Notes: generated by a model not told the origin, from the sequence alone. 64,000 nt of DNA from Hydrogenophaga sp. BPS33 (GCF_009859475.1 NZ_CP044549.1:2108001-2172000), one strand, 5' to 3'; positions 9,101 to 16,475 are shown, numbered from the stretch's first letter. Program-made: numbers and translations.

Positions 9101-12072
9101 AGCTGCCGCCGCGCACCGAGGCCGAGGTCGGCAGCGACGACGCCCCATACACCTTGCCCGACAGCCCGCCCGAGCCCGAAGCCGGCACGCGGCGCGTCTT
9201 CGACCGCACCGACGAAGAAGCCAACGCCGGCATGCAGCGCATGCAGCGCGGCAACGACTTCAACAACGAACGCGAGCACGCCTACCCGCACAGCGAAGTG
9301 CGCCTGGAACGCCCGCCCGGCTGGAGCGGCCACCCGCGCGCCGACGCCATCGTGGTGGGCCGCGAGATCGTCGAACGCAAATTCAGCCAGCTCTCGGAAT
9401 TGAGCGCGGACGCAGCCATCGACTACATCAACCAGCTGGTCGAGATCTACCACCCCGGCGCGCGCATTGCGAACGTCGACAGCACCGCCGCCGTGCGCGC
9501 CGAAGACAGCGCCAGCGGCGGCACGGGGACCCTGCGCGGCCAGATGGTGCTGGAAGTGCCCGAGCAACACGCGCCCGTGCCGCGCCGCGTGCTCGAACAC
9601 GCCGAACGCGTGGGCGTGTTCATCCGCGACCCGGAAGGGCGCGTGTACAGCACCACCCATCCCGATGGCGATGACGGCGTGTTGCGCGCGTCCTCGCGCG
9701 ACCCCGACGCCCACGCCGCCGAGATGCAGGCCGAGCTGATGCGCCACGTGCCACCCGCGCAGCGCGGCGACTTTGCGGACGTGCCCATCGTGGTTATGCG
9801 CGACGCGGAGTTCCGCCGCTTCACCGACAGCGAGCGCGGCGAGGTGGTGCTGATCCACCGCGACGGCCAACCCGTGGTGGTGGTGCGCGAAGGGGTGCCC
9901 ATCAGCCGCCTGTCCGACGAAGGCCCGCACCTGCTGCAACTGCGCGACCCCGCCACCGCCGCGCGCGCCGCCCGGCTCGACGAAGCCACGCTCTCGCGCT
10001 GGCACGAACTGGACCTGGACACGCAGATCGAGCTGTTCCGCACCAAAGTCGAACTGGAGATCGACGCGCACGAGCGCATCGACGCTTCGCTGCGCGCGCG
10101 CACGCCGCCCGATGCCGCCGAACTCGCGCGCAACGCGCAGACCCTGCACAACCTGCGCCAGTTGCAGGACCAGGTGACAGGTCTTGGTCCGGCCCAGCGC
10201 GATGCGATCCGTGCCGACGGCCGCCTGCGCCCGCCGTACCTCGACCAACCCGCGCGGCTGTTCTCCAAGTCCGCCGCACGCCCCGTGCGCACCGTGTTCG
10301 AGCCCTTCGTGGGGCCGGGCTTGAAGAGCCCGGCCGAACTCGCCGAGCGCTACCCCGGCGCCGAAGTGATCGCGGGCGAGGCCAGCCACCGGCCCGATGC
10401 CGCCGCCGTCAGCGAATTCGAGGCCCAGGGCGGGCGCTTCGTGCCCGACCGTTTTGGCGAATCCCTGCCGGACAACTCGGTGGACCGCTTGCACGTTCGC
10501 TTTCCGTTGCCGCACGAAAAGGCGCTGGAGATGCGCATCAACACCGAAGGGCGGCCGTTCGCGGACGTGATGGCCGAGATCCGGCAGCGCCAGGCCGACA
10601 TCGAAAGCGTGACCAACCTTGCGCCGCACGCGCTGCGTGTCTTGCGCGAAGGCGGTGAGATCGAGGTCGTGTTCGACGAAAACTCCATCCACGCCGAACT
10701 GGCCGCCGCGCAACAGCTCACCTGGACCGACGAACGCGGCCTGCGTTGGCGGCTGGAACCCACGGGCCCGGCTGGCGAGGTGGTGCGCGCCGACAGCGCG
10801 CCGCATTCCGGTTTCGGCGTGCCCGTGCGCGACATGGCCAACGCCATGACCTTGCGCAAGGTGCGCGTGCCGCTCACGCCCGAGGAACAGGCGCGCATGG
10901 CCGAGACCCGCGCGCAGCGCAAGCGCGACGAACGCGCCGCGCGCGACGCCGCCTACCACGCGCGCGAAACCCGCCGCGCCGAAGAAGAGCGCGTGGCCAC
11001 GCAGCGCGCCCAGGCGTTGCGCGAGCGCGAAGCCACCATCGACCAGGAAACCGCCCGCCGCCTGAGCGACCTGCGCGAGGGCAGCACCACGGTCGACGAA
11101 GACCTGCGCCAGCGCCTGCTGCCCGTGGCGGCATCGACCCGTCTGGGCGTCGACCAACTGATCGAAGTCATCCAGCGCATCGATGCCACCCTGGGCATCA
11201 GCGGGCGGCGCATCGACGCGCAGGAAATCATCGACAGCCTGCGCAACCGCGTGCGCGAAGGACGGGCGCCGCGTTATGGCGAACTCGATGGCCTGGTAGA
11301 CGAGCTGGCCGTGTCGCTCAACGCGCAGGCCATCGCGCACATGCGCGAGCACCTGCGCGCCCAGCGGCCCGATGCGGTGCTCGCGGTCGAACGCGGTGGC
11401 GCGCTGCTGGCCGACGTGCTCGCGCGCGACGCGCCCGACTTTCCGGAGACCGTCACCGTGGCCAAGGCCGGCCCGCCCGGACGCGAGCGGCGCACGCCGC
11501 TGCTGGAAGCCGAGATCCGCCGGCGCATCGAGCAGCAGGGCCAGTCGCACTTCGCCATCGTCGACTTCTACATGGGCGGCGTGTTCGCGGGCGAACTGCG
11601 CGCCATGGTCGCGGCGATTGCGCGCGACCACCCGCAGGTGGTCGTGGAAGTGGTGTGGATGCGCGAGACCCACGGCTTCGAGCGCATCGTGTTGCGGCCC
11701 ACGGTGCAGGAGCTGCAAGAGGGCGTCATGCTCACCGGCCGCCTGGTCTGGCGCAACGGCCGCCTGGTGATCGAAGACCCGTCGCCCATGGTCACGCTGC
11801 CGCCCCTGCAGGGCACCGACCCGGCGCTGCCGCAACTGCGCGCCACCGACGTGCCGGTGGACATCGTGCTCGGCGACGACATGCCCGGCGTGCTCGACCG
11901 CGCCTCCACCGCACCCATCCGCGTGTTCGACCGCGAAGGCCGGGTGGTGCGCGTGATCCCCGTGGGCACACCCGACCCCGTGACCGGCGAACCCCTGCGC
12001 TTCACCCGTGACATCATGGTGCGCCTCATGCAGGGACACTTCCAGGGACACGACCAAGGACACGAACCATGA
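3145..12072 (+). CDS. Giant multidomain eCIS-linked protein with annexin-like repeats and toxin-like segments
   Basis: This is a 2975-residue protein. Visible regions in order: an acidic/Pro-rich N-terminus with a GE repeat (126-137); a long Gln/Ala/Arg-rich helical stalk (about 236-695); a Gly-rich linker (about 740-762); an annexin-like repeat around 812-880; a clearer one around 1205-1275 carrying MEGAGTNEALM and a downstream Asp/Gly pattern; strongly hydrophobic helices (about 1392-1442 and 1512-1556); a duplicated block (1775-1965 and 2197-2375); a PD-(D/E)xK-like nuclease signature between them (D2067, E2077, K2079); a methyltransferase-like segment (about 2383-2562); and a PRTase-like segment (about 2733-2856) with VDFYMGGVFAGEL. 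The position behind the eCIS ATPase suggests a cargo or spike-associated toxin. Activity is inferred from motifs only. A second Met at 3226 is an alternative start. Confidence 0.75.
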   Translation: MGRAAAATLTTGVERPRGARPARRSGRMDPLAGGVLDATLDERLDEAEARRDERLDLRREAAPERGAHDGLPRYLGASVPARVAGASATPALPEVAAPTADAVPHEPEALEMREDGAEHAEVADGGEGEGEGEGEGGGMAVGRGDARAAPRALAAGVEGEVLEAVPQALQAVVEEPLLAPPLVREPLGSPWAVEAPELSALRPPAPQEQAEDPAQDKSKDKAQGTPQDDPAQRVMDARERRERDEQATSAAQQAWHALSREVQGEQDGFVRHADGLSQTLAQQWESDSAGILQAHTQDRDAIDQASTLAVATLEANGATAVHAFDQASRRTRAAIRAAGRSAYGLINAGSANSASQIVSVVSSLVAGHVQAFNDTIHDAQAELDTAMTGLNEWRDQRATHHSTETGPFLERAKNEKRQLRIPRWVEPAARQLQQRFDDKKQAWEQSRDNTSCSLTCSYTGALEAENTRMAAQSRCQVGKALASALDTLQEQTRAGRKALREITRQQVLQVQHQAEATRSRLHSQARGALAMQHRETQGAASGVAAAARSALPTYARQAMGFGQSLRDSAQRGEPTLRRTAERGATPLRETALRHSSQLQERLQANQQRHGESSTGLRTEREALRQDTLSQWQGFLDQQQVAASEQLAQGAASFTDAFAQLAGTVRSAATEWAQPLPVRMAQFIAGKRGEAATALDQLRTGAEAPTPTGTAPPPAPAGDCPQAEAEAGAPAADCGGCATTGGGGGGGAATGTGATAESAGGLDQQRDDEIAHYQSHLPGNDFFSEQLTQAGVDVEQALEGRANRVVGGFSGAFMGSVDETAVVAALRGMTRNQGRALDMTVYPGRHNGRWLDDDLREQLDADSDDYRAASAYLNGDNAAGAAIELADSTGIFNDDEARIEAVMRALSPEELSALGRDHAGTLGDVRDALDSTDLRVFDALAAGDHALADAERLRTAVTEARRDGDADATHRAIEQYTGAPAPGDWRAEQEMSADDRRTATVDALGGLLEAEDVARGVTSDAEISRTDRAVAFVTRDVEVYVGGGPDGGGQTVTLSITGANRDLAEALLRHAEDSVEVRAARLGVEIQRRGDPPDAVNIDRATFDPRFVGDLANATPEQRAAHRTAAAERARVLMLAAERYAEGEATPEDHVPASDAANPDAALEEDRVVRARERLIGSLEARFGANTTGADLAAGLLTDTRPTPETAALAMEHAMEGAGTNEALMFRFTERMDRDEIAAMRDAYRANTGRSLDADMGVYGDGEFFSELSGDDRLRMERALLGQPRNDRERLEVAAFALEQQRREASDFGAWLADGTLADEAMSATENELQLLAGGPFTVGARGEIEDELGNFDGEGRYTGPDVEHFRATAGVAVDIAQTYASRIDAFADIATTGIAILGAIAAAAISVVTMGAAAPLIAAAIVTGLASMSASYAIKGGRYGWEQAAVDLGMTAVQAITAGVGAQLGAAAQVASKGAAAAGAASRTITSLARMFTGNPVVDQIIVGMVSGSISGLGTAALDERTWEHGGDDAVGWLFAGLARGALVGGATAAATQSIEALARNGASIARQAEAIAERGGLLNRAAGGALGMVGRTADSANRALNVATGGGAMGSLGAMGRRGLTRGLVQAAGGVAGRGTELAFDSATGRFKGDMGDALLQMGQAGLQSFAQGIGEGGAEAFGQSVHNGRLLAAAERINEARREMGMADPIPGDALTPGSPLRDAAEDLLFMQMHGRFGSDGLGRALSLEHIAQHGGMAATVVTRFPDAIVEDGMRAALLRHVDPALHGDFADVPIRVLPEAEFRAATRSALGDAVTLIENGQPVVLVREGTSVARLSDEGPHLVQSRDAATRERVARLDEATLARWDELDLDTQIDLYRDKVDLEIDAHERIRDSLVREMADAVRRGDAERVARLAEEMAFNDGTLGNLRQRADDVQGLGAGRREALRSGREARPDYLDQPARLFSKRRRAADANEVREDTVAEIERQLPPRTEAEVGSDDAPYTLPDSPPEPEAGTRRVFDRTDEEANAGMQRMQRGNDFNNEREHAYPHSEVRLERPPGWSGHPRADAIVVGREIVERKFSQLSELSADAAIDYINQLVEIYHPGARIANVDSTAAVRAEDSASGGTGTLRGQMVLEVPEQHAPVPRRVLEHAERVGVFIRDPEGRVYSTTHPDGDDGVLRASSRDPDAHAAEMQAELMRHVPPAQRGDFADVPIVVMRDAEFRRFTDSERGEVVLIHRDGQPVVVVREGVPISRLSDEGPHLLQLRDPATAARAARLDEATLSRWHELDLDTQIELFRTKVELEIDAHERIDASLRARTPPDAAELARNAQTLHNLRQLQDQVTGLGPAQRDAIRADGRLRPPYLDQPARLFSKSAARPVRTVFEPFVGPGLKSPAELAERYPGAEVIAGEASHRPDAAAVSEFEAQGGRFVPDRFGESLPDNSVDRLHVRFPLPHEKALEMRINTEGRPFADVMAEIRQRQADIESVTNLAPHALRVLREGGEIEVVFDENSIHAELAAAQQLTWTDERGLRWRLEPTGPAGEVVRADSAPHSGFGVPVRDMANAMTLRKVRVPLTPEEQARMAETRAQRKRDERAARDAAYHARETRRAEEERVATQRAQALREREATIDQETARRLSDLREGSTTVDEDLRQRLLPVAASTRLGVDQLIEVIQRIDATLGISGRRIDAQEIIDSLRNRVREGRAPRYGELDGLVDELAVSLNAQAIAHMREHLRAQRPDAVLAVERGGALLADVLARDAPDFPETVTVAKAGPPGRERRTPLLEAEIRRRIEQQGQSHFAIVDFYMGGVFAGELRAMVAAIARDHPQVVVEVVWMRETHGFERIVLRPTVQELQEGVMLTGRLVWRNGRLVIEDPSPMVTLPPLQGTDPALPQLRATDVPVDIVLGDDMPGVLDRASTAPIRVFDREGRVVRVIPVGTPDPVTGEPLRFTRDIMVRLMQGHFQGHDQGHEP
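8467..9039 (+). repeat. Internal protein-level duplication, copy 1
   Basis: Encodes residues 1775-1965 of the giant protein. It aligns with copy 2 through RHV-P, GDFADVPI, NGQPVVLVREG, LSDEGPHLVQ-RD, LDLDTQI, EIDAHERI and YLDQPARLFSK. The offset between copies is about 410-422 residues. Copy 1 is longer by a charged helix near residues 1895-1925. Confidence 0.85.
9733..10269 (+). repeat. Internal protein-level duplication, copy 2
   Basis: Encodes residues 2197-2375 of the giant protein and is the second copy of the block at 8467-9039. Each copy precedes a different toxin-like segment: a nuclease-like one after copy 1 and a methyltransferase-like one after copy 2. The repeat may therefore work as a carrier or cleavage module; that role is inference. 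Confidence 0.85.
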
Positions 12073-12998
12073 CCCCTTCCGCCGAACCGGTGCGCGTGCT
12101 GCCCCCGGCGCACGGCTTCGACGCCTTGTGCGACACCTTGACCCGCGCCGGTTGGCGCCTGGTGTCGCAAAGCAGCGCCCCCATCCTGCCCGGCGAGCCC
12201 GAGCAGGCCAGCTTCGAGCGCCAGGGCCGCGCGCTGTTCTACACCTTCAACCCGGTGTGCCGGCTGCGCCTGCTCGACACCGCGCGCGCCGGCGCCTGGG
12301 ACGCCGACGCTACGCCCCGTGTGGACCTTGCCACCGTGGGCCGATGGCTGGCCGATGCCGACGAACGCACGGCCTTGCGAGGCATCCTCGCCGCCCAGGC
12401 CTTGCACGCCGTGGCCCTGGCGCCGCAGGTCCAGGCGCTGCAATCGCACCCGCGCGCGGCCCTGGCCCAGGCCGCGCAGCGCGCGCTGGTGGTTCTGCGC
12501 GGTGGCCACGAGCCCGATCCGCGTGAAACCGCCCTGGCCGCGGCCGACGTGCTGCGCCGCCAGCTGGAACCGCTGCTGCTGTCGCTCGCGCACGACGGTA
12601 CCGGTGCCATCGCCGCGTCGCTGCAACCGCGCGAGGGCGACTTCGCGCTGGCCTTCAAGCCCGAATGGGTGGACGCCGCGCGCGAGGCCTACGCCGCCGC
12701 ATGGCCACAGCCCGCGCGCGCGCAGCGCGCCAGCTCGCGGGCGCAGGTGCGCGTGCACGTCGCGCCGGCCGGCATGCTCGCGCACGCCAATGAGCTTTCG
12801 CGCCATTTCCCCTCGGGCTACCGCGGCATCTGCGCCGCACTGCAGGCGCAGCGTGTCTGGGCCGCGTGGAAGACCGTCGAGCCCGGCGCGGACGCGGGCA
12901 TGGCCTACGACGGCATGGTCTGGCTCGACGACCACTGGGCCTGGTTTCCCAAGCCGTACCGGGTGCTCGGTGCGCTGATGAAGACCAGGAGCGTCTGA
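12069..12998 (+). CDS. Unknown protein coupled to the giant eCIS protein (candidate immunity or loading partner)
   Basis: This is a 309-residue protein whose ATG overlaps the stop of the giant gene (ATGA), so the two are translationally coupled. There is no signal peptide and no membrane segment. The N-terminus (PPAHGFDALCDTLTRAGWRL) looks like a compact globular start; the middle is helical and Ala/Leu-rich; the C-terminus is Trp-rich (DGMVWLDDHWAWFPKPYR). I do not recognise the family. Obligate coupling to a probable multi-toxin protein is typical of an immunity protein, a chaperone or a cargo adaptor, and the sequence cannot separate these. It ends about 60 nt before the next gene, which belongs to a different functional group, so it is probably the last gene of the eCIS operon. 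Confidence 0.6.
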   Translation: MTPSAEPVRVLPPAHGFDALCDTLTRAGWRLVSQSSAPILPGEPEQASFERQGRALFYTFNPVCRLRLLDTARAGAWDADATPRVDLATVGRWLADADERTALRGILAAQALHAVALAPQVQALQSHPRAALAQAAQRALVVLRGGHEPDPRETALAAADVLRRQLEPLLLSLAHDGTGAIAASLQPREGDFALAFKPEWVDAAREAYAAAWPQPARAQRASSRAQVRVHVAPAGMLAHANELSRHFPSGYRGICAALQAQRVWAAWKTVEPGADAGMAYDGMVWLDDHWAWFPKPYRVLGALMKTRSV

Positions 12999-13060
12999 AG
13001 GGCTGCGATCGGACCCCGGTGCGCGTCGGTGCGAGAATGTCCCGCTCAACCGCACAGCCC

Positions 13061-14029
13061 ATGTCATCCAAGAAAATCACCAGCGTCCAGCTGGCGCTCA
13101 CCGCCGATCTGCAGCAATGGCGCGATTTCCTGGCCATCGCCGAATGCGGCAGCCTCACGCGCGCCGCGCTCTTCCTCGACGTCAACCAGTCGCTCCTGAG
13201 CCGCCACCTGAACGCCCTGGAACGCGCCTGCGGCGCGCGCCTGTTCAACCGCACCGGCCGCGGCGTCGAGCCCTCCGACATGGGCCAGCGCCTGTTGCCG
13301 CACGTGCGCGCCCTGCTGGCCAGTGCCGAACAGCTGGAACAGGAAATCAGTGGCGAGTCGCCCGTGCCCACCGGGCGTGTGGTGCTCGGCTCCCTGCCTT
13401 CGATCACCAACTCGTTCGCTGGCCGGCTCTACAAGCAGATCCGTTCGCGCTACCCCGGCATCCACCTCAAGATCCTCGAAGGCTCCAGCGGCCAGGTGGA
13501 GGAGTGGCTGGCCGATGGCCGCGTGGACGTCGCCATCCTCTACCGCTACGGCCGTTCGCTGGCCGAGCACGAGCAGGCCCTGTGCACCGTGCAGAGCTAC
13601 CTCGTGGGCCGCCGGGGTGACCGCTTCACCAAGGACCCCGAGATATCCTTCACCTCGCTCGATGGCTTGCCCTTCATCCTGCCCAGTGCGCCCAATGGCC
13701 TGCGCACCGCGCTCGATGCCTTGGCACGCCAGCACCGCATCACGCTCGAACCGGTGATCGAGGCCGACTCCCTGCCGCTCATGCGTTCGGTGGTGGCCGA
13801 AGAGGGCCTGTACACCGTGCTGCCGCTGCACGCCGTGTGGAGCGAGGTGCAAGAGGGCAAGCTGCAGGCCTCGCGCATCGTCTCGCCGGGCTTGCAGCGC
13901 ATTGTCTCGATGTCGCTGGCGCGCACCAAAGGACCGTCCAAAGCCATTTCGGCCGTCACGGCGCTGATTGAACAGGCCGTGGCCGATGAAGCCCAGCGAG
14001 GCCTTTGGCAGGTCGGCGGACCGGACTGA
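13061..14029 (+). CDS. LysR-family transcriptional regulator
   Basis: This is a 322-residue protein. The N-terminal winged helix-turn-helix is clear: FLAIAECGSLTRAALFLDVNQSLLSRHLNALE, recognisable by the SLTRAA and SLLSRHL blocks, followed by the LysR substrate-binding domain with GRVVLGSLPS and RVDVAILYRYG. I chose the ATG at 13061; an in-frame ATG at 13037 would add eight residues. It sits directly upstream of, and on the same strand as, the carboxymuconolactone-decarboxylase-like and amidohydrolase genes, so it probably controls those two, with an effector derived from an aromatic or lactone compound. Both the control and the effector are inference from neighbourhood. The domain call is secure. 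Confidence 0.9.
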   Translation: MSSKKITSVQLALTADLQQWRDFLAIAECGSLTRAALFLDVNQSLLSRHLNALERACGARLFNRTGRGVEPSDMGQRLLPHVRALLASAEQLEQEISGESPVPTGRVVLGSLPSITNSFAGRLYKQIRSRYPGIHLKILEGSSGQVEEWLADGRVDVAILYRYGRSLAEHEQALCTVQSYLVGRRGDRFTKDPEISFTSLDGLPFILPSAPNGLRTALDALARQHRITLEPVIEADSLPLMRSVVAEEGLYTVLPLHAVWSEVQEGKLQASRIVSPGLQRIVSMSLARTKGPSKAISAVTALIEQAVADEAQRGLWQVGGPD

Positions 14030-14138
14030 GAAAACACGACCAAATGCAAAGCTGCCATGCCGCTGGCGTGGTGGCCCTGGGTGGGGTGGGGCCGTAAGCT
14101 TGGGGGCAGCTTCCCTGCCCGAACACGAGACAAACCCC

Positions 14139-14708
14139 ATGCCCCGACTTTCCTTTCCGACCCCCGACACCATGTCGCCCGAACAACTGGCCGTTCACAA
14201 CAAGGTGGTGTCTGGCCCACGCGGCGAAATCAAGGGCCCTTTGCGCGCTGCCCTGCACAACGCCGAGCTGGCCGACCGCTGGCAGGCCCTGGGCGCGCTG
14301 CTGCGCTACCAGACCACGCTCACGCCGCGCCAGTCCGAACTTGCCATCCTGATCACCGGCCGGCACTGCCGCTCGCCCTTCGAGTGGTTCGCGCATGTGC
14401 CGGAGGCCGAGAAGGCCGGCCTGCCCACACCGGTGATCGAAGCCCTGCTGGCGCAGCGCCGCCCCGAAGGGCTGGACGTCACCGAAGCCGCCATCTACCA
14501 ATTCGCGCTCGAACTCAACCAGACCCATTCGGTGAGCAACGCCACGCACGCGGCGGCGGTGGCCGCGCTGGGCGAACGCGGCGCCGTCGAGCTCACCGCG
14601 CTGGTGGGCTACTACACCCTGGTCGCCATGACGCTCAACGCGCACGAAATCCCGCTGCCCCCCGGCGTCGAGCCCGCCTTCCCGCGTCCGCAGGACGAGC
14701 CGGCGTGA
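14139..14708 (+). CDS. Carboxymuconolactone decarboxylase / AhpD-like family protein
   Basis: This is a 189-residue protein starting at ATG 14139 (MPRLSFPTP). The central block with LTPRQSELAILITGRH, followed by SPFEWFAHVPEAEKAGL and a C-terminal ELTALVGYYTLVAMTLNAHEIPLPPG, is characteristic of the CMD/AhpD-like fold. The usual CxxC of peroxidase-type AhpD is not visible: the ITGRHCRSPFEW segment has a single Cys. It is therefore more like the decarboxylase/4-carboxymuconolactone branch than a peroxidase. The stop overlaps the GTG start of the following amidohydrolase, so both are probably made together and act on the same aromatic-derived intermediate. The substrate is unknown. Confidence 0.8.
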   Translation: MPRLSFPTPDTMSPEQLAVHNKVVSGPRGEIKGPLRAALHNAELADRWQALGALLRYQTTLTPRQSELAILITGRHCRSPFEWFAHVPEAEKAGLPTPVIEALLAQRRPEGLDVTEAAIYQFALELNQTHSVSNATHAAAVAALGERGAVELTALVGYYTLVAMTLNAHEIPLPPGVEPAFPRPQDEPA

Positions 14709-15544
14709 GCGCCGCCATTCTCACCAGCGACATGGCGTATTGGGACTGCCACGCCCACCTCTTCGGCCCCTACGCCCACTACCCGCTCGCCGCAGAGCGC
14801 ACCTACACCCCTGCGGAGGCACTGGAACAGCAGTACGCCGATCTGCTGGAGCGCCTGGGGCTCGCGCACGGTGTGCTGGTGCATCCCAGCGCGTACGGCG
14901 TGGATTACCGGCTGGTGCTGGCCGCCTTGTCGGCGCGCCCGCAGTGGCGCGGCGTGCTGGTGGCGCAGACCCACACGCCGCTGAACCTCAAGGCCTTGCG
15001 TGCACAGGGTGTGCGTGCGCTGCGCTACAGCCACCGCGGTGGTGCCGCGGCCAACTTCGCCGGCAGTGCGTCGCTGGACGATCTCATCGCCATGGCGCCC
15101 GCCCTGGCCGACGCCGGCCTGCACGCCGAACTCTGGACCGACCGGCAGGTGCTGCCCGCCATCGCCGACACGCTGCGCGGCTTGCCGGTACCGGTGGTGC
15201 TCGACCATATGGCGGGCTTCGACGTCCATGCCAGCACCGAGGAGCCGGGCTTCGTCGGGTTGGAACGCTTGCTCGGCGAAGGGCATGTGTGGGTCAAGCT
15301 GTGCGCCTACCGCAACCTGCTCGCGCTGCCACCACCGCAGTGGCCCGAGACGGGCCAGCCGTTCCACCGGGCCTTGCTCCGCGCCAACCCCGAGCAGCTC
15401 GTGTGGGGCAGCGACTGGCCGCACCTCAACGTCAAGCCCGCGCCCGACGCGGCCGACCTGCTGGCCTTGTTCAAGGGCTGGGCGGGAGAGAAGGCGGTGG
15501 TGGACAAGATCCTCGGCGAGAACCCGGCGAAGCTGTACGGCTGA
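14705..15544 (+). CDS. Amidohydrolase 2 family protein (LigI/2-pyrone-4,6-dicarboxylate lactonase-like)
   Basis: This is a 279-residue protein. I chose the GTG at 14705 because it overlaps the preceding stop. It is a metal-dependent TIM-barrel hydrolase of the amidohydrolase_2 type: the N-terminal YWDCHAHLFGP gives the HxH motif (CHAH), VVLDHMAGFDV supplies a further His, and VWGSDWPHLNVKP near the end supplies the catalytic Asp. This GSDWPH ending and the length of about 280 are typical of LigI-like lactonases and related dicarboxylic lactone hydrolases. With the upstream LysR and CMD genes it forms a small aromatic or lactone breakdown unit between the eCIS operon and the effector-like array. 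Confidence 0.85.
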   Translation: MSAAILTSDMAYWDCHAHLFGPYAHYPLAAERTYTPAEALEQQYADLLERLGLAHGVLVHPSAYGVDYRLVLAALSARPQWRGVLVAQTHTPLNLKALRAQGVRALRYSHRGGAAANFAGSASLDDLIAMAPALADAGLHAELWTDRQVLPAIADTLRGLPVPVVLDHMAGFDVHASTEEPGFVGLERLLGEGHVWVKLCAYRNLLALPPPQWPETGQPFHRALLRANPEQLVWGSDWPHLNVKPAPDAADLLALFKGWAGEKAVVDKILGENPAKLYG

Positions 15545-15613
15545 AAGGACACCGCGGGAACGCAATCCGCATGCGAGCCACTTACGGCATACCTGCCAGA
15601 AGAAGGATCGCCA

Positions 15614-16396
15614 GTGCGCAACGTTCTCAACACCCTGTTCCATCGCCAGGCGCGCACGGCGGTATTCGTCCATCTGGATCGGCATACCGGGCAGCCTGAA
15701 GCCACTTCGCCCCGAGCAGCGCTCAGACGCATCGGACGCACGGTGGTGCAACAGATCAGGTCGCGCATCGCCCAGATAGTGACGGCGGGTGGCAGCCGCA
15801 CCCACAAGTCGGAGCGGGCGGTGCAGCGGCAGGAAAAGGCTGTCTGGCATGCGGTCGATCAGCACCTGGACGCGATCCTCCAGGACGTTCGGTCGAAGCG
15901 CCCAGCAACGGCGCAAAGAGCGTGCGAGGAGGTTATCCGTGCGTTGCACACCATTCCTTCGAAGACGTCGGTACAACCCGATCCACTCGCCCTGCGGTGC
16001 GGTGAATGCCTGCTCCAAAAATTGCGAGATGCCACGCACGCCGAGCTTGTCGCCATGCGCGACGTGCTGGCCGAGCATGTCAAGGGCGATTCGCATCCCG
16101 TCATGAAGCTGCTCAAGCTGGCGGTGTCGTCCGAGTTGCTGCGCCACAAGCTGGCGTCGTTGAACTTGGCAGAGGAGGGGCCGTGGGCGCTTCCTCCCAT
16201 GGACATCGACCTCATGAGCCACCAGCAGCGTCTCGATGTCAAGGCGCTGCGAGATCTCGCCTCTGCGCTCATCTTGAGGGCACCCAACCTCGACAACCGC
16301 TTCGAGCAAACCGCGCTCCCGGGAATCGGCTACACGCAGGCCGCGCTGAAAGACGTAGCGGCATTCGGTGAAAAAGCCGTCGCGAAAAGCATGTGA
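15614..16396 (+). CDS. Helical family protein 1 (array member), unknown function
   Basis: This is a 260-residue protein. The GTG at 15614 is preceded by AGAAGGA. No known domain is recognised. The N-terminal 70 residues are basic and polar; the rest is predicted mostly helical. It contains a reduced version of the module shared by the following genes: an ECLLQKLRDATHAELVAMRDVL helix pair, then LLKLAVSSELLRHKL near residue 165, the counterpart of the xVKAELLxR element. It lacks the GTxFT and ETDxNKKL modules seen in larger members, so it may be the minimal or a degraded form. It opens a same-strand series of seven related genes and is separated by 144 nt from the next. Confidence 0.7.
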   Translation: MRNVLNTLFHRQARTAVFVHLDRHTGQPEATSPRAALRRIGRTVVQQIRSRIAQIVTAGGSRTHKSERAVQRQEKAVWHAVDQHLDAILQDVRSKRPATAQRACEEVIRALHTIPSKTSVQPDPLALRCGECLLQKLRDATHAELVAMRDVLAEHVKGDSHPVMKLLKLAVSSELLRHKLASLNLAEEGPWALPPMDIDLMSHQQRLDVKALRDLASALILRAPNLDNRFEQTALPGIGYTQAALKDVAAFGEKAVAKSM

Positions 16397-16475
16397 CAGA
16401 GCGCCTGCATCGCGTTCTGCGGAACCCGATGTTCGAACGTGCCACTGATGCCTTACATGGGCGTCCGGCACGTCT

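Noticed and set aside
3796..12063. Very long open frame (2755 residues) antisense to the giant gene
   Set aside because: It is a codon-bias shadow in high-GC DNA: His/Ala/Arg/Gly-rich, no domain, no ribosome site, and fully opposite a convincing gene.
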